Shown: piece by piece, positions 35,515-44,839 of the stretch
Position numbering within the stretch: position 1 is the stretch's first letter
How the letters are laid out: each line of letters begins with the position of its first letter
Source: JACPUX01 sp964517465
GTDB lineage: Bacteria; Pseudomonadota; Gammaproteobacteria; Burkholderiales; Casimicrobiaceae
NCBI GenBank assembly: GCA_964517465.1
Contig: CAZFEK010000021.1
Location: forward strand, 6,946-70,945
Direction: 5' to 3'
Length of the DNA stretch: 64,000 nucleotides
Position numbers and translations under genes: made by a program
The notes under the pieces: model-generated
What the model saw: only the letters and a program-made list of their open reading frames with translations
The model's database searches: none
Told to the model about the DNA's origin: nothing

Positions 35515-36346
35515 TTTCCTGCCAGCGCAGCTCTTCGCCCAGCATCAGCATGCCGCTCACCACGCCGACCACCGGCACCAGCATGCTGCTGATGGAGCTG
35601 ACGGTGACGCTCACCAAGGTCACCAGCTTGTACCACGCCCAGTGGCACAGAATGAAAGCGATCAGCACCACGTAGGCGAGGCCGATGATTTGCTCCTGGC
35701 CTGGCACAGCCATGCCTTGCGGTTCGAAAATCGCTGCTGCGAGCGCCACCGGTGGAAAGGCGAGTGCGAGCTGCCAGGCGGTCAGCGCCGCGGGGGGCAT
35801 GTCGACCGGATAACGCTTGATCACGAGCGTACCCAAGGCCCAGCAGAGCGCCGCGGCAAGCATCAAGGCGACGCCCAGGGGCGCGCCATTGAAGCGCGTC
35901 GCTTCGTCCCAGACCAGGAGCAAAAGCCCGAACAACCCGGCGGCAAGTCCGGCGACGCGCCGGGCCGATGGCCGCTCGTGCAGAAGCCACATCGACAGCG
36001 GCACGCTCCATAATGGCATGGTGAAACCGAGGATGGAAGCGCGTCCCGCGGGGAGCATGGTGATGGCGTAGCCGGTGAATAGGTTCCAAGCCACGGTATT
36101 GAAGAGGGCGATGAGCAAAAGCCGCAGCCATTGGTCTGGCGCTACCCGCAGCCTTTGCCCCGCCACGCGCGCCAGGACAAAAAGGCCCAGCGCGCCGCCG
36201 CTGAGGCAAATCATGCGAAAGTGCAGCACCGGGATTTCGGCGACCACGAACTTCATCACCGGCCAATTGACCCCCCAGCCCAGGGCGAGCACCACCACGA
36301 GCACCAGGCCGAAGGGTGTCAGGGCGGTGTGCGAAGCGTCGCGCAT
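35432..36346 (-). CDS. EamA/DMT-family transporter
   Basis: The 304-residue protein has ten hydrophobic segments in two EamA repeats. The first begins GLVLVVVLALGWGVNWPVMK and the second GVALMLAAALCWALGTLVIK, the typical signature at the start of each half. Members export amino acids or metabolites; the substrate here is unknown. The stop lies inside the end of the convergent S9 peptidase gene, overlapping it by 83 bases. ATG 36346 lies 91 bases from the start of the divergent DUF3617 gene. Confidence 0.88.
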   Translation of the reverse strand: MRDASHTALTPFGLVLVVVLALGWGVNWPVMKFVVAEIPVLHFRMICLSGGALGLFVLARVAGQRLRVAPDQWLRLLLIALFNTVAWNLFTGYAITMLPAGRASILGFTMPLWSVPLSMWLLHERPSARRVAGLAAGLFGLLLLVWDEATRFNGAPLGVALMLAAALCWALGTLVIKRYPVDMPPAALTAWQLALAFPPVALAAAIFEPQGMAVPGQEQIIGLAYVVLIAFILCHWAWYKLVTLVSVTVSSISSMLVPVVGVVSGMLMLGEELRWQEITALVLVLSALASLMIEPRRASGPKPL

Positions 36347-36436
36347 GAGCGGTTCAAAGCGAAGGTCTTGCGGGCAAAGGCGCGCAGGGTACGTATAATC
36401 ACGGTGTTTGTCTATCCCCGAAAGAAAGGAGTTGCC

Positions 36437-36880
36437 ATGAAAGCGTTATTGCCGTCGATGAGCGTGGGCCTGCTTCTTGGTGTCAGCTTGGCCGCCAGTG
36501 CCGGACCGGCGATGAAAGACGGGATGTGGGAAATTTCTATGCAAAGCAAAATGGAAGGCATGCCGATGCAGCCTCCGCCGCAGACTTTCCGGCATTGCTA
36601 CAGCGCGCGAGACGTTTCCGACACCCGCAAGATGGTCGAGCAGCAGAACAGCCGCGATGGAAAATGTGTGCTGACCGATTTCAAAGAGTCGGGCAATACC
36701 GTGAACTACAGCATGAAGTGCGACACGCCGGAGGGGCAAACTTTCGCCACCGGCACCAGCACGCACCAGGGTGACAGCTACACCAGCAACATGAAGATTC
36801 GCATGAAGATGCAAGGGCGCGACATGGAAATGACCCAGATCCAAAACGGAAAGCGCGTTGGCGCCTGCCAGGCCGGCTGA
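36437..36880 (+). CDS. DUF3617 periplasmic protein
   Basis: The 147-residue protein starts at ATG 36437 behind AAAGGAG. It has a signal peptide (LPSMSVGLLLGVSLAASAG). The mature part shows the DUF3617 pattern DGMWEISMQSKMEG, then RHCYSARDVSD, GKCVLTDFKESGNTVNYSMKC, and MQGRDMEMTQIQNGKRVGAC. Four Cys may form two disulfides. The function of the family is unknown. Pyruvate kinase begins 79 bases downstream, probably with its own promoter. Confidence 0.85.
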   Translation: MKALLPSMSVGLLLGVSLAASAGPAMKDGMWEISMQSKMEGMPMQPPPQTFRHCYSARDVSDTRKMVEQQNSRDGKCVLTDFKESGNTVNYSMKCDTPEGQTFATGTSTHQGDSYTSNMKIRMKMQGRDMEMTQIQNGKRVGACQAG

Positions 36881-36959
36881 TGAAACGGGGAATTCTTGCG
36901 CGGCACTGCCCTTGGACTGAGCTAGAATAAGCCCTCACCGGTGTCACTTCGAGAACAGC

Positions 36960-38390
36960 ATGCAAAGAACCACCAAGATCGTCGCCACGCTGGGGCCCGC
37001 CTCCTCCGATCCGAACGTCCTTCGCACCATGCTGGAGGCGGGAGTGGATGTCGTGCGCATGAATTTTTCACATGGCAGCGCCGAGGAGCACATCGCGCGA
37101 GCTGAGTTGGTTCGGACCCTGGCCGCCGAGGTGGGCCGCTCGGTTGGGATCATGGTGGATCTGCAGGGACCCAAGGTGCGCATCGGCAAGTTTGCCGAAG
37201 GCAAGGTTCAGTTGCAGCGCGGCGACCGTTTCGTGCTCGATGCCGATTGCACTCTGGGCAACCAGGAGCGCGTCGGACTCGACTACAAGGAACTGACCAG
37301 CGACGTGGGGCGGGGCACGGTGCTGCTGCTGGATGATGGACGCATCCAGCTCACCGTGGAAGAGGTCAAGGGCAAGCAGATTTTTACTCGCGTCGATCAA
37401 GGCGGAGTGCTCTCCAACAACAAGGGCATCAACCGGCAGGGCGGAGGAATTTCCGCACCGGCCTTGACCACCAAGGATATGCAGGACATCCGTACCGCAG
37501 CCGAACTCAAAGCGGATTACCTTGCGGTGTCTTTTCCCAAAACCAGCGCCGATATGTACATGGCGCGCACGCTTTTGCACGCGGCGGGGGGCAGCGCGAT
37601 GCTGGTGGCGAAAATCGAGCGTGCCGAAGCAATTCCGGCGCTGGACGACATTCTCGGCGCCAGCGACGCCATCATGGTCGCTCGCGGCGACCTGGGCGTG
37701 GAAGTGGGTGACGCGGCGGTGCCGGCGCTGCAAAAGCGCATGATCCGCCGTGCCCGGGAGAACAACAAGCTGGTGATCACCGCCACCCAGATGATGGAGT
37801 CGATGATCGCCAATCCCATCCCCACGCGAGCCGAGGTGTCCGATGTGGCCAACGCCGTGATCGACGGCACCGATGCGGTGATGCTTTCGGCGGAAACCGC
37901 CATGGGGCAATATCCGGTCGAGACCGTGCGCGCCATGGCTCGCATTTGTCTCGAAGCCGAGAAAGAGCAGGGCAGCAGCCTCGACGAGGCCTTCTTGCAG
38001 CGCGTCTTCACCCGCATCGACCAGTCGATCGCCATGGCGGCTTTGTTTACCGCGCATCATCTGAAAGTGAAAGCTATCGCGGCGCTAACCCAATCGGGCT
38101 CCACCGCGTTGTGGATGTCGCGCCTCGATGCCGGCGTCCCGATTTATGCGCTCACTCCCGAGATCGGCACCAGCCGCAAAGCGGCGCTGTTTCGCGGCGT
38201 TTATCCGGTGGTCATGCAATACCACACCCGGGACAGCGAAACCCTCCTGGCCGAAGCCGAGGAGGTGCTGCTTTCCCATCACATCGTGCAGGAAGGCGAT
38301 TTGGTGGTGATTACCATCGGCGAGCCGATCGGGAAATCGGGCGGCACCAACACCTTGAAGATACTCAAGGTCGGCGAGCACCGGCACTGA
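36960..38390 (+). CDS. pyk: Pyruvate kinase
   Basis: The 476-residue glycolytic enzyme converts phosphoenolpyruvate and ADP to pyruvate and ATP. The N-terminal TKIVATLGPASSDP and VRMNFSHG, the catalytic MVAKIERAEAI segment (conserved Lys/Glu) and MVARGDLGVEVG are all present. ATQMMESMI and the TAETA-like LSAETAMGQYPVE segment follow. The C-terminal domain is complete. In several betaproteobacteria pyk and fba lie together; here fba begins 111 bases downstream. Confidence 0.97.
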   Translation: MQRTTKIVATLGPASSDPNVLRTMLEAGVDVVRMNFSHGSAEEHIARAELVRTLAAEVGRSVGIMVDLQGPKVRIGKFAEGKVQLQRGDRFVLDADCTLGNQERVGLDYKELTSDVGRGTVLLLDDGRIQLTVEEVKGKQIFTRVDQGGVLSNNKGINRQGGGISAPALTTKDMQDIRTAAELKADYLAVSFPKTSADMYMARTLLHAAGGSAMLVAKIERAEAIPALDDILGASDAIMVARGDLGVEVGDAAVPALQKRMIRRARENNKLVITATQMMESMIANPIPTRAEVSDVANAVIDGTDAVMLSAETAMGQYPVETVRAMARICLEAEKEQGSSLDEAFLQRVFTRIDQSIAMAALFTAHHLKVKAIAALTQSGSTALWMSRLDAGVPIYALTPEIGTSRKAALFRGVYPVVMQYHTRDSETLLAEAEEVLLSHHIVQEGDLVVITIGEPIGKSGGTNTLKILKVGEHRH

Positions 38391-38443
38391 TATTCCCTTT
38401 TCGGGTTACGCCCAGGAGCAAGCCAGAGGCGCCCTAGCGGCGC

Positions 38444-38449
38444 TATAAT
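38444..38449 (+). promoter_or_regulatory. Possible -10 element upstream of fba
   Basis: A perfect TATAAT lies 52 bases before the fba ATG, within GCGCTATAATCAGGG. No good -35 hexamer is seen 16-18 bases upstream, so an activator or alternative -35 would be needed. Similar TAxAAT boxes precede uvrB and pyk. Confidence 0.4.
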
Positions 38450-38501
38450 CAGGGCATTCCGGCACTGCCCGCGCAGATTTTTCCCTCTTACGGAGTTCAT
38501 C

Positions 38502-39566
38502 ATGCCCCTCGTTTCCATGCGCCAACTTCTCGACCACGCGGCCGAAAACGGCTACGGCCTGCCCGCGTTCAACGTCAATAACATGGAGCAGGTGTGGGCG
38601 ATCATGGAGGCGGCCGCCGAACTCGACGCGCCGGCGATCATGCAGGCTTCGGCGGGGGCGCGCAAATACGCCGGTGAGGCTTTCCTGCGGCACCAGATCC
38701 TCGCGGCCTTGGAGGCCTATCCCAACATCCCCATCGTCATGCACCAGGATCACGGCCAGTCGCCGGCGGTGTGTATGGCCGCCATACGATCGGGTTTTTC
38801 TAGCGTGATGATGGATGGTTCGCTGATGGAGGACGGGAAAACGACTTCGAGCTATGAATACAATCTCGAGGTCTCCCGCCGTGTGGTGGAGTTCTCCCAT
38901 GCCATCGGCGTGACCGTGGAGGCCGAACTCGGTGTGCTGGGCTCGCTGGAAACCATGAAAGGCGACAAGGAAGACGGCCATGGCGCCGAGGGCACCATGA
39001 CTCGCGAACAGCTCCTTACCGACCCCAACCAAGCGGCGGACTTCGTGCAAAAGACGCAGTGCGATGCGCTGGCCATCGCCATCGGCACTTCGCACGGCGC
39101 CTACAAATTTTCGCGCAAGCCCACCGGCGACATCCTGGCTATCGGTCGGATCAAGGAGATTCATGCCCGCATCCCCAACACCCATCTGGTGATGCACGGC
39201 TCCTCTTCGGTGCCGCAGGAGCTTCTGGCCGAGATCCGGCAGTTCGGCGGCGACATGAAAGAAACCTACGGCGTGCCCGTCGAGGAAATTCAAGAGGGCA
39301 TCAAACATGGCGTGCGCAAGGTGAACATCGACACCGACATTCGCCTCGCCATGACCGGGGCGATTCGCCGCTACATGGCCGAAAACCCGTCCAAGTTCGA
39401 CCCGCGAGATTATCTGAAGCCGGCGCGCGAAGCGGCCAAGAAGATTTGCCTCGCGCGCTACCAGGCCTTTGGCTGTGCCGGCCAAGCTTCGAAGATCAAG
39501 CCCGTGCCGCTGGAAAAGATGGCTGCGCGGTATAAGGCTGGCGAATTGGCGCAAGTGGTGAAGTGA
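38502..39566 (+). CDS. fba: Class II fructose-bisphosphate aldolase
   Basis: The 354-residue zinc enzyme cleaves or forms fructose 1,6-bisphosphate in glycolysis/gluconeogenesis. The Zn ligand motif IVMHQDHGQSP, the VEAELGVLGSLE segment with the Zn-binding Glu, GTSHGAYKF, VMHGSSSVP and VNIDTDIRLAMTGAIRR are all present. Length and motifs match the CbbA-type aldolases of proteobacteria. SD CGGAG precedes ATG. Confidence 0.96.
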   Translation: MPLVSMRQLLDHAAENGYGLPAFNVNNMEQVWAIMEAAAELDAPAIMQASAGARKYAGEAFLRHQILAALEAYPNIPIVMHQDHGQSPAVCMAAIRSGFSSVMMDGSLMEDGKTTSSYEYNLEVSRRVVEFSHAIGVTVEAELGVLGSLETMKGDKEDGHGAEGTMTREQLLTDPNQAADFVQKTQCDALAIAIGTSHGAYKFSRKPTGDILAIGRIKEIHARIPNTHLVMHGSSSVPQELLAEIRQFGGDMKETYGVPVEEIQEGIKHGVRKVNIDTDIRLAMTGAIRRYMAENPSKFDPRDYLKPAREAAKKICLARYQAFGCAGQASKIKPVPLEKMAARYKAGELAQVVK

Positions 39567-39621
39567 CGCGGCACTGCTCGGGGCGGGGGAACCTCCGGCC
39601 CGAGCCAGGGTCTTGCCAGCT

Positions 39622-40716
39622 ATGACCGACATCGATCTCGACTCGCCTGACATCCTCGCCGGAGTGCGCACGCGGTTGGCTGCAGAAGACGTGCCCGAGG
39701 TGGTGGAAGAGGTGCTCACCCCGGCCGAGCGCGTTGCGCTCGTCGCGCGCATCAAACATCTGCTCAAAGAAAAAGACGCCACGCTGGTGGCGCATTATTA
39801 CGTCGCCTCCGCGATTCAGGAATTGGCCGAAGCCACCGGCGGTTATGTTTCCGATTCGCTCGACATGGCGCGCTTTGGCACCGAATGTAGCTCCAGCACG
39901 CTGGTGGTGGCCGGGGTGCGCTTCATGGGCGAAACGGCCAAAATTCTCAACCCCGAAAAGCGCGTGCTGGTGCCTTCGCGCGAGGCCGAGTGTTCGCTCG
40001 ATCTGGGTTGTCCGGCCGATGCTTTCAGCGCCTTTTGCGACGCCCATCCGGATCGCACCGTGGTGGTTTACGCCAACACCAGCGCGGCAGTCAAAGCGCG
40101 CGCCGATTGGGTGGCCACCTCGGGCATCGCACTGGATCTGGTCCGCCACTTGGCCCGGCGAGGCGAGAAGATTTTATGGGCGCCCGATCAGCACTTGGGC
40201 GCCTGGGTGCGCGAAGAAACCGGCGCCGATATCCTTCTGTGGCCCGGGGCCTGCGTGGTTCACGAGGGATTCAAAGCGGCCACCATCAACAAGCTCAAGG
40301 GCGAGCATCCCGACGCTCAGCTTTTGGTCCATCCGGAAAGCCCCGCCGAAGTGATCGCCATGGCCGACGCGGTGGGCTCCACCACCGGCCTCATCGCCGC
40401 GGCCAAGCGCCTGCCGGCGATGAAATTCATCGTCGCCACTGACCACGGCATTTTTCACAAGATGAGCGAAGCCGCGCCAGGCAAGCAATTCATCGAAGCG
40501 CCGTCGATCGGTCGCGGCGCCACTTGCGTTTCCTGTGCGCATTGCCCTTGGATGGCGATGAACGGTTTGCGTGCCATCGCGCAGGTGCTGGAGACCGGGG
40601 CCAACGAAATTCTCATTCCCGAAGCAATCCGCGCCAAAGCGGTGCTGCCGATACGGCGCCTGCTCGATTTTGCCCGAGCGCGCAAGAACGCCGTTCTCGG
40701 GAACAACGACGCCTGA
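39622..40716 (+). CDS. nadA: Quinolinate synthase A (NadA)
   Basis: The 364-residue Fe-S enzyme condenses iminoaspartate with dihydroxyacetone phosphate to quinolinate. The three cluster cysteines sit in FGTECSSST, GACVVHEGF and VSCAHCPWMAMN. The conserved LVAHYYVASAIQELA segment and APDQHLGAW are present. ATG 39622 is preferred over a TTG three codons upstream. The gene is followed after 7 bases by nadC, and then nadB after 4, giving the complete de novo NAD pathway from aspartate to nicotinate mononucleotide. Confidence 0.96.
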   Translation: MTDIDLDSPDILAGVRTRLAAEDVPEVVEEVLTPAERVALVARIKHLLKEKDATLVAHYYVASAIQELAEATGGYVSDSLDMARFGTECSSSTLVVAGVRFMGETAKILNPEKRVLVPSREAECSLDLGCPADAFSAFCDAHPDRTVVVYANTSAAVKARADWVATSGIALDLVRHLARRGEKILWAPDQHLGAWVREETGADILLWPGACVVHEGFKAATINKLKGEHPDAQLLVHPESPAEVIAMADAVGSTTGLIAAAKRLPAMKFIVATDHGIFHKMSEAAPGKQFIEAPSIGRGATCVSCAHCPWMAMNGLRAIAQVLETGANEILIPEAIRAKAVLPIRRLLDFARARKNAVLGNNDA

Positions 40717-40723
40717 GGCAGCT

Positions 40724-41626
40724 TTGAAAACCAACGCCAACCCCGCCGGTTTCGGCCGTGCCATCACTCCCGAGCTGATCGCGCAAGAAGTGGCGCGCAA
40801 CGTGCGCGCGAGCCTCGAAGAAGATCTCGGCCGCGAAGAGGGCGAGCGCGATTGGACGGCGGAATTGCTGCCGGTCGAGCAACGCGCCAAGGCGAAGGTG
40901 ATTTCGCGCGAAGCGGCGGTAATTTGCGGCCAGCCCTGGTTTGACGTGTGTTTCCGCGCCTTGGACTCGGAGGCCCGCATCCAGTGGCAAATTGCCGAAG
41001 GACAAGAGGTCGAGGCCGGCGCTTTGTTGTGTTGGGTCGAGGCCAAAACGCGAGCGCTGATGAGCGCCGAGCGCTCGGCGCTCAACTTCTTGCAACTGCT
41101 CTCGGCGGTGGCCACCCGCACCCGCCTGCATGCGCAAGGCATTGCGCACACCGGCGCCAAGGTGTGCGACACGCGCAAAACCGTGCCCGGACTGCGCCTG
41201 GCGCAGAAATACGCTGTCGCGGTGGGGGGCGGAGTGAATCATCGCCTGGGGCTCTACGACGGCATTTTGATCAAGGAAAATCACATCACCGCCGCTGGAG
41301 GCGTGCGCGCGGCCTTGCATGCGGCGCGCGAGATCGCACCGGGCGGCGTGGGCATCGAAATCGAAGTCGAAACCCTGGAACAACTGCGCGAAGCGCTCGC
41401 CTGCGGCGCGCGTCTGATACTGCTCGACAACTTCTCCTTGGAGCGCCTGCGCGAAGCGGTGGCGATCAACCGCGGGGCGTCGGCGCCGGCGGTGCTGGAA
41501 GCCTCGGGCGGCATCACGCTCGACAACATCGCCGCCGTAGCGGAGACCGGTGTGAACCGAATTTCGGTCGGCAGCTTGACCAAAGATTTGCGCGCCGTCG
41601 ATTTGTCGCTGCGGCTGGTCGCCTGA
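40724..41626 (+). CDS. nadC: Nicotinate-nucleotide pyrophosphorylase (NadC)
   Basis: The 300-residue enzyme turns quinolinate and PRPP into nicotinate mononucleotide with release of CO2. Characteristic segments are ALEEDLG-like SLEEDLGREEG at the start, ALNFLQLLSAVATRT, VCDTRKTVPGLRLAQKYAV, GGGVNHRLGLYDGILIKENH, IEVETLEQLREAL, LLDNFSLERLREAV, LEASGGITLDN and ISVGSLTK. The most likely start is TTG 40724, just after the nadA stop, because homology begins near ITPELIAQEV; the longer frame lies inside nadA. Confidence 0.95.
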   Translation: MKTNANPAGFGRAITPELIAQEVARNVRASLEEDLGREEGERDWTAELLPVEQRAKAKVISREAAVICGQPWFDVCFRALDSEARIQWQIAEGQEVEAGALLCWVEAKTRALMSAERSALNFLQLLSAVATRTRLHAQGIAHTGAKVCDTRKTVPGLRLAQKYAVAVGGGVNHRLGLYDGILIKENHITAAGGVRAALHAAREIAPGGVGIEIEVETLEQLREALACGARLILLDNFSLERLREAVAINRGASAPAVLEASGGITLDNIAAVAETGVNRISVGSLTKDLRAVDLSLRLVA

Positions 41627-41630
41627 ACAG

Positions 41631-43283
41631 ATGGCGCAAAGACCCACCACTCAGTTTCGCACCGACGTTCTGATCATCGGCGGCGGCTTGGCTGGGCTCA
41701 CCGCTGCTTTGCATCTGGCTGAACGCTGCGAGGTCACGGTGCTGTGTAAAGGCGGATTGCTCGATGGGGCCAGTGCTCGCGCTCAGGGCGGCATCGCGGT
41801 CGCTTGGGACGAACACGACACGCCCGACCAGCATTTGCAGGATACCTTGGTGGCGGGCGGCGGGTTGAACGATCACGCCGCCGTGCGCCAAGTGGTGGAC
41901 GATGCCAAGGAGGCGGTGAGCTGGCTGGTCAACAACGGCGTTCCTTTCACGCGCGAACATGACGACCCCGCGCGTTTCCATTTGACGCGCGAAGGCGGGC
42001 ACGGCGCCCGGCGGGTGATGCACGCCGCCGATGCGACCGGTCGCGCGATTCAGGAAACCTTGATCGACAAAGTGCTGAAGCACCCGCGCATCACCGTGCG
42101 CGAAGAACGGGTGGCCATCGATCTCATTACCGGCGCCAAGTTGTGGCGCAGCGGGCGCGCGGCGCGAACCTGTCACGGCGCGTATGCTTTCGATCGCAAT
42201 ACTCGCCAAGTGGAAACCTACGCCGCGCGGGCCACCATTCTCGCCACCGGCGGAGCGGGCAAGGTCTACCTCTACACCACCAACCCCGATGCCGCCACCG
42301 GCGACGGCATCGCCATGGCCTGGCGGGCGGGCTGCCGCGTGGCCAACATGGAGTTCATTCAGTTCCACCCGACCTGCCTCTATCATTCCCAGGCCAAGTC
42401 CTTCCTGATCAGCGAGGCGGTGCGCGGCGAAGGCGGCATCTTGCGCTTGCCCGCGCCGCCGGGCCAGCAAGGCCATCGCTTCATGCCCGACCACGACGCC
42501 CGAGCCGAACTGGCGCCGCGCGACGTGGTGGCGCGGGCGATCGACTTCGAAATGAAAAAGCGCGGTCTCGATTGCGTTTATCTCGACGTCACCCATTTGC
42601 CGGAAGCTTTCCTGCAGGAACACTTTCCCACCATCGCGGCGCATTGCCGAGAGTTCGGCATCGACATCGCGCGCCAGGCCATCCCCGTGGTACCGGCCAC
42701 CCATTATCTTTGCGGCGGCGTAGTGGTCGATTTGCGCGCCCGCACCGACCTTGCCCAACTGTATGCCATCGGCGAGACGGCGTGCACCGGTCTACATGGC
42801 GCCAATCGGCTGGCGAGCAACTCGCTCTTGGAGTGCGTGGTGTTTGGCCGCGCCGCGGCCGCCGACATTCTTGCCCAGCAGCCCGAAGAAGCGCCGGAGC
42901 TGCCGGCATGGGACGAGACTCGCGTCACCGATGCCGACGAAGAGGTGGTGATTTCCAACAACTGGGACGAGTTGCGGCGCTTCATGTGGAACTACGTCGG
43001 CATCGTGCGCACCAACCGCCGCTTGGAGCGCGCGGCGCGGCGCATCCGCCTCTTGCAGGAAGAGATCCACGACTTCTACGCCCGGTTTCGGGTCAGCAAC
43101 GACTTGCTGGAATTGCGCAATTTGGTGCAGACCGCCGAACTCATCGTGCGCTGCGCCCAAGCCCGGCACGAAAGCCGCGGCCTCCATTTCAACCCCGATT
43201 ACCCGGAAGCCCTGCCGGCTGCTTTGCCCACGGTGCTGACGCCGGAGAGCGCCCGCGACAACGGGCGAGGGCCGGGTAACTGA
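41631..43283 (+). CDS. nadB: L-aspartate oxidase (NadB)
   Basis: The 550-residue flavoprotein oxidises L-aspartate to iminoaspartate for NadA. The FAD-binding motif is VLIIGGGLAGLTAALHLAE. Other signatures are ARAQGGIAVA, EGGHGARRVMHAADATG, FIQFHPTCLYH, HYLCGGVVVDLRART and the LHGANRLASNSLLECVVFGR motif near the C-terminal third. A C-terminal helical domain completes it. It is the last gene of a nadA-nadC-nadB cluster; no NadR- or NiaR-type gene is adjacent. Confidence 0.96.
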   Translation: MAQRPTTQFRTDVLIIGGGLAGLTAALHLAERCEVTVLCKGGLLDGASARAQGGIAVAWDEHDTPDQHLQDTLVAGGGLNDHAAVRQVVDDAKEAVSWLVNNGVPFTREHDDPARFHLTREGGHGARRVMHAADATGRAIQETLIDKVLKHPRITVREERVAIDLITGAKLWRSGRAARTCHGAYAFDRNTRQVETYAARATILATGGAGKVYLYTTNPDAATGDGIAMAWRAGCRVANMEFIQFHPTCLYHSQAKSFLISEAVRGEGGILRLPAPPGQQGHRFMPDHDARAELAPRDVVARAIDFEMKKRGLDCVYLDVTHLPEAFLQEHFPTIAAHCREFGIDIARQAIPVVPATHYLCGGVVVDLRARTDLAQLYAIGETACTGLHGANRLASNSLLECVVFGRAAAADILAQQPEEAPELPAWDETRVTDADEEVVISNNWDELRRFMWNYVGIVRTNRRLERAARRIRLLQEEIHDFYARFRVSNDLLELRNLVQTAELIVRCAQARHESRGLHFNPDYPEALPAALPTVLTPESARDNGRGPGN

Positions 43284-43495
43284 TGCTAAGCCGGATCCGC
43301 CGTAACCCAAGAGGATCTTCCTATGGCAGCAAACGCGCTGCAAACGCCGGATGAACCCTCGTACCAAAAGGGGAGAATCCCCATGGATATCCTCCGCTGT
43401 TAACAAGGGGGCGAGCCCCCTAGTAAATCCCTCAAAGTCATCTCTTCGATTCACTGGTTCTCCAAGCGTGGGAAGACTTTGGGCTTAGGTGACTC

Positions 43496-44839
43496 ATGGT
43501 TTTGGAAACGGAAGAAGCGCAAATAGCGAGCCGAGCTCGCCCCCTTCCGCGGAATGGGGGGAAGGGCTCGAATTCCCTGCGTACGGTGGTTCTGCTGCTT
43601 GCCGTGGCCGCTTACCTGCTGTCCTTTTTTCATCGCGTTGCGCCCGCCGCAATCGCACGCGACCTGGCCGAAGCATTCCAGACGACCGCGGCATCTTTGG
43701 GCGTGCTGGCGGCAACCTATTTTTACGTTTACACCGTGATGCAAATCCCCGCGGGCGTGCTGGCGGACACGCTCGGGCCGCGCAAAATCCTCACGCTCGG
43801 CGGCCTGGTCGCCGGTGCCGGGTCGCTCCTTTTCGGTCTGGCACCGAGTTTCGAGTGGGCGCTGGCCGGGCGCACCCTGGTCGGGGTCGGCGTTTCAGTG
43901 GCCTTCATCGCGATGTTGAAGCTGATCGCGGTGTGGTTCGACGAAAGCCGCTTCGCCACTCTGACCGGTATCACCATGTTCGTCGGCAATCTGGGCTCGG
44001 TTTCGGCCGGCGCGCCGCTCGCCTGGGCTGCGCAAACGAGCGGATGGCGCGCGCCTTTCGTGGCCGTGGGCGTGTTGTCGCTGGCGATCGCAGTCGCGTC
44101 TTGGTTCCTGGTGCAGGATAGCCCCGCTGCGCACCGGGCGGCGGAGCCTCACCGGCGGCACTTGGATCGTACCGCATGGCTCACCAATCTCTGGATGGTG
44201 ATGAAAAACCCGGCTACCTGGCCGGGTTTTTTCGTCAACTTCGGCATCGCGGGCAGCTTCTTCGCTTTTGCCGGCCTTTGGGCGGGGCCTTATTTCACCC
44301 AAGCACAGGGGATGTCGCGGGTGGTCGCCTCGAACCACATCAGCGTCTATTTCATCGGCTTTGCCATCGGCTGCGCCTTGATCGGGCCGCTCTCGGATCG
44401 GATGAAACGCCGCAAGCCGCTGATGATGGGCGGGGCAATTCTTCACGCCCTGGGCTGGTGGATTTGGATCGCCAACGATGCGCTGCCCGCGGCGCTCACC
44501 TATCCGCTTTGTGCCGCGATGGGCCTATTTACCGCCAGCCTCACGCTTTCCTGGGCTTGCGCCAAAGAGGTGAACCCGCCCCTGCTTTCCGGTATGGCCA
44601 CCAGCGTGGTCAATGTCGGGGTGTTCCTCGGCCCCGCTCTCCTCCAACCCCTGGTGGGCTGGGCCATGGATCGGACTTGGCAAGGTGCAATGGAAGGCGG
44701 GGCGCGAGTCTATGCGGCGGCTGACTATCGCCAGGGTCTCTGGATTCTTGCGGCAGTCGCGGCTTCCGGTGCCTTGGCGACCTTGTTCGTGCGCGAAACC
44801 GGGTGTCGCAACGTATGGCGGGAAGACGCGGTGGAGTAG
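43496..44839 (+). CDS. MFS transporter
   Basis: The 447-residue protein has twelve hydrophobic segments, beginning LRTVVLLLAVAAYLLSFFHR. The MFS loop 2-3 motif is QIPAGVLADTLGPRKILTLG, and loop 8-9 contains GPLSDRMKRRKPLMMGGA. It resembles the NNP/OFA-like or glucarate/hexuronate subgroups; the substrate is unknown. The first 27 residues are encoded partly by a G/C palindrome (CCCCCTTCCGCGG then GGGGGGAAGGG at about 43531-43566), which may be a repeat relic. The true start could therefore be nearer the first membrane segment. A terminator-shaped hairpin lies inside the gene at 44207-44232. Confidence 0.85.
   Translation: MVLETEEAQIASRARPLPRNGGKGSNSLRTVVLLLAVAAYLLSFFHRVAPAAIARDLAEAFQTTAASLGVLAATYFYVYTVMQIPAGVLADTLGPRKILTLGGLVAGAGSLLFGLAPSFEWALAGRTLVGVGVSVAFIAMLKLIAVWFDESRFATLTGITMFVGNLGSVSAGAPLAWAAQTSGWRAPFVAVGVLSLAIAVASWFLVQDSPAAHRAAEPHRRHLDRTAWLTNLWMVMKNPATWPGFFVNFGIAGSFFAFAGLWAGPYFTQAQGMSRVVASNHISVYFIGFAIGCALIGPLSDRMKRRKPLMMGGAILHALGWWIWIANDALPAALTYPLCAAMGLFTASLTLSWACAKEVNPPLLSGMATSVVNVGVFLGPALLQPLVGWAMDRTWQGAMEGGARVYAAADYRQGLWILAAVAASGALATLFVRETGCRNVWREDAVE
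44207..44232 (+). terminator. Rho-independent-terminator-like hairpin inside MFS CDS
   Basis: AACCCGG (44207-44213) pairs with CCGGGTT (44222-44228), with an 8-base loop, and six Ts follow at 44227-44232. The shape is textbook, but it lies within the coding frame, encoding KNPATWPGFF. It may cause some premature termination or be coincidence. Confidence 0.35.
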
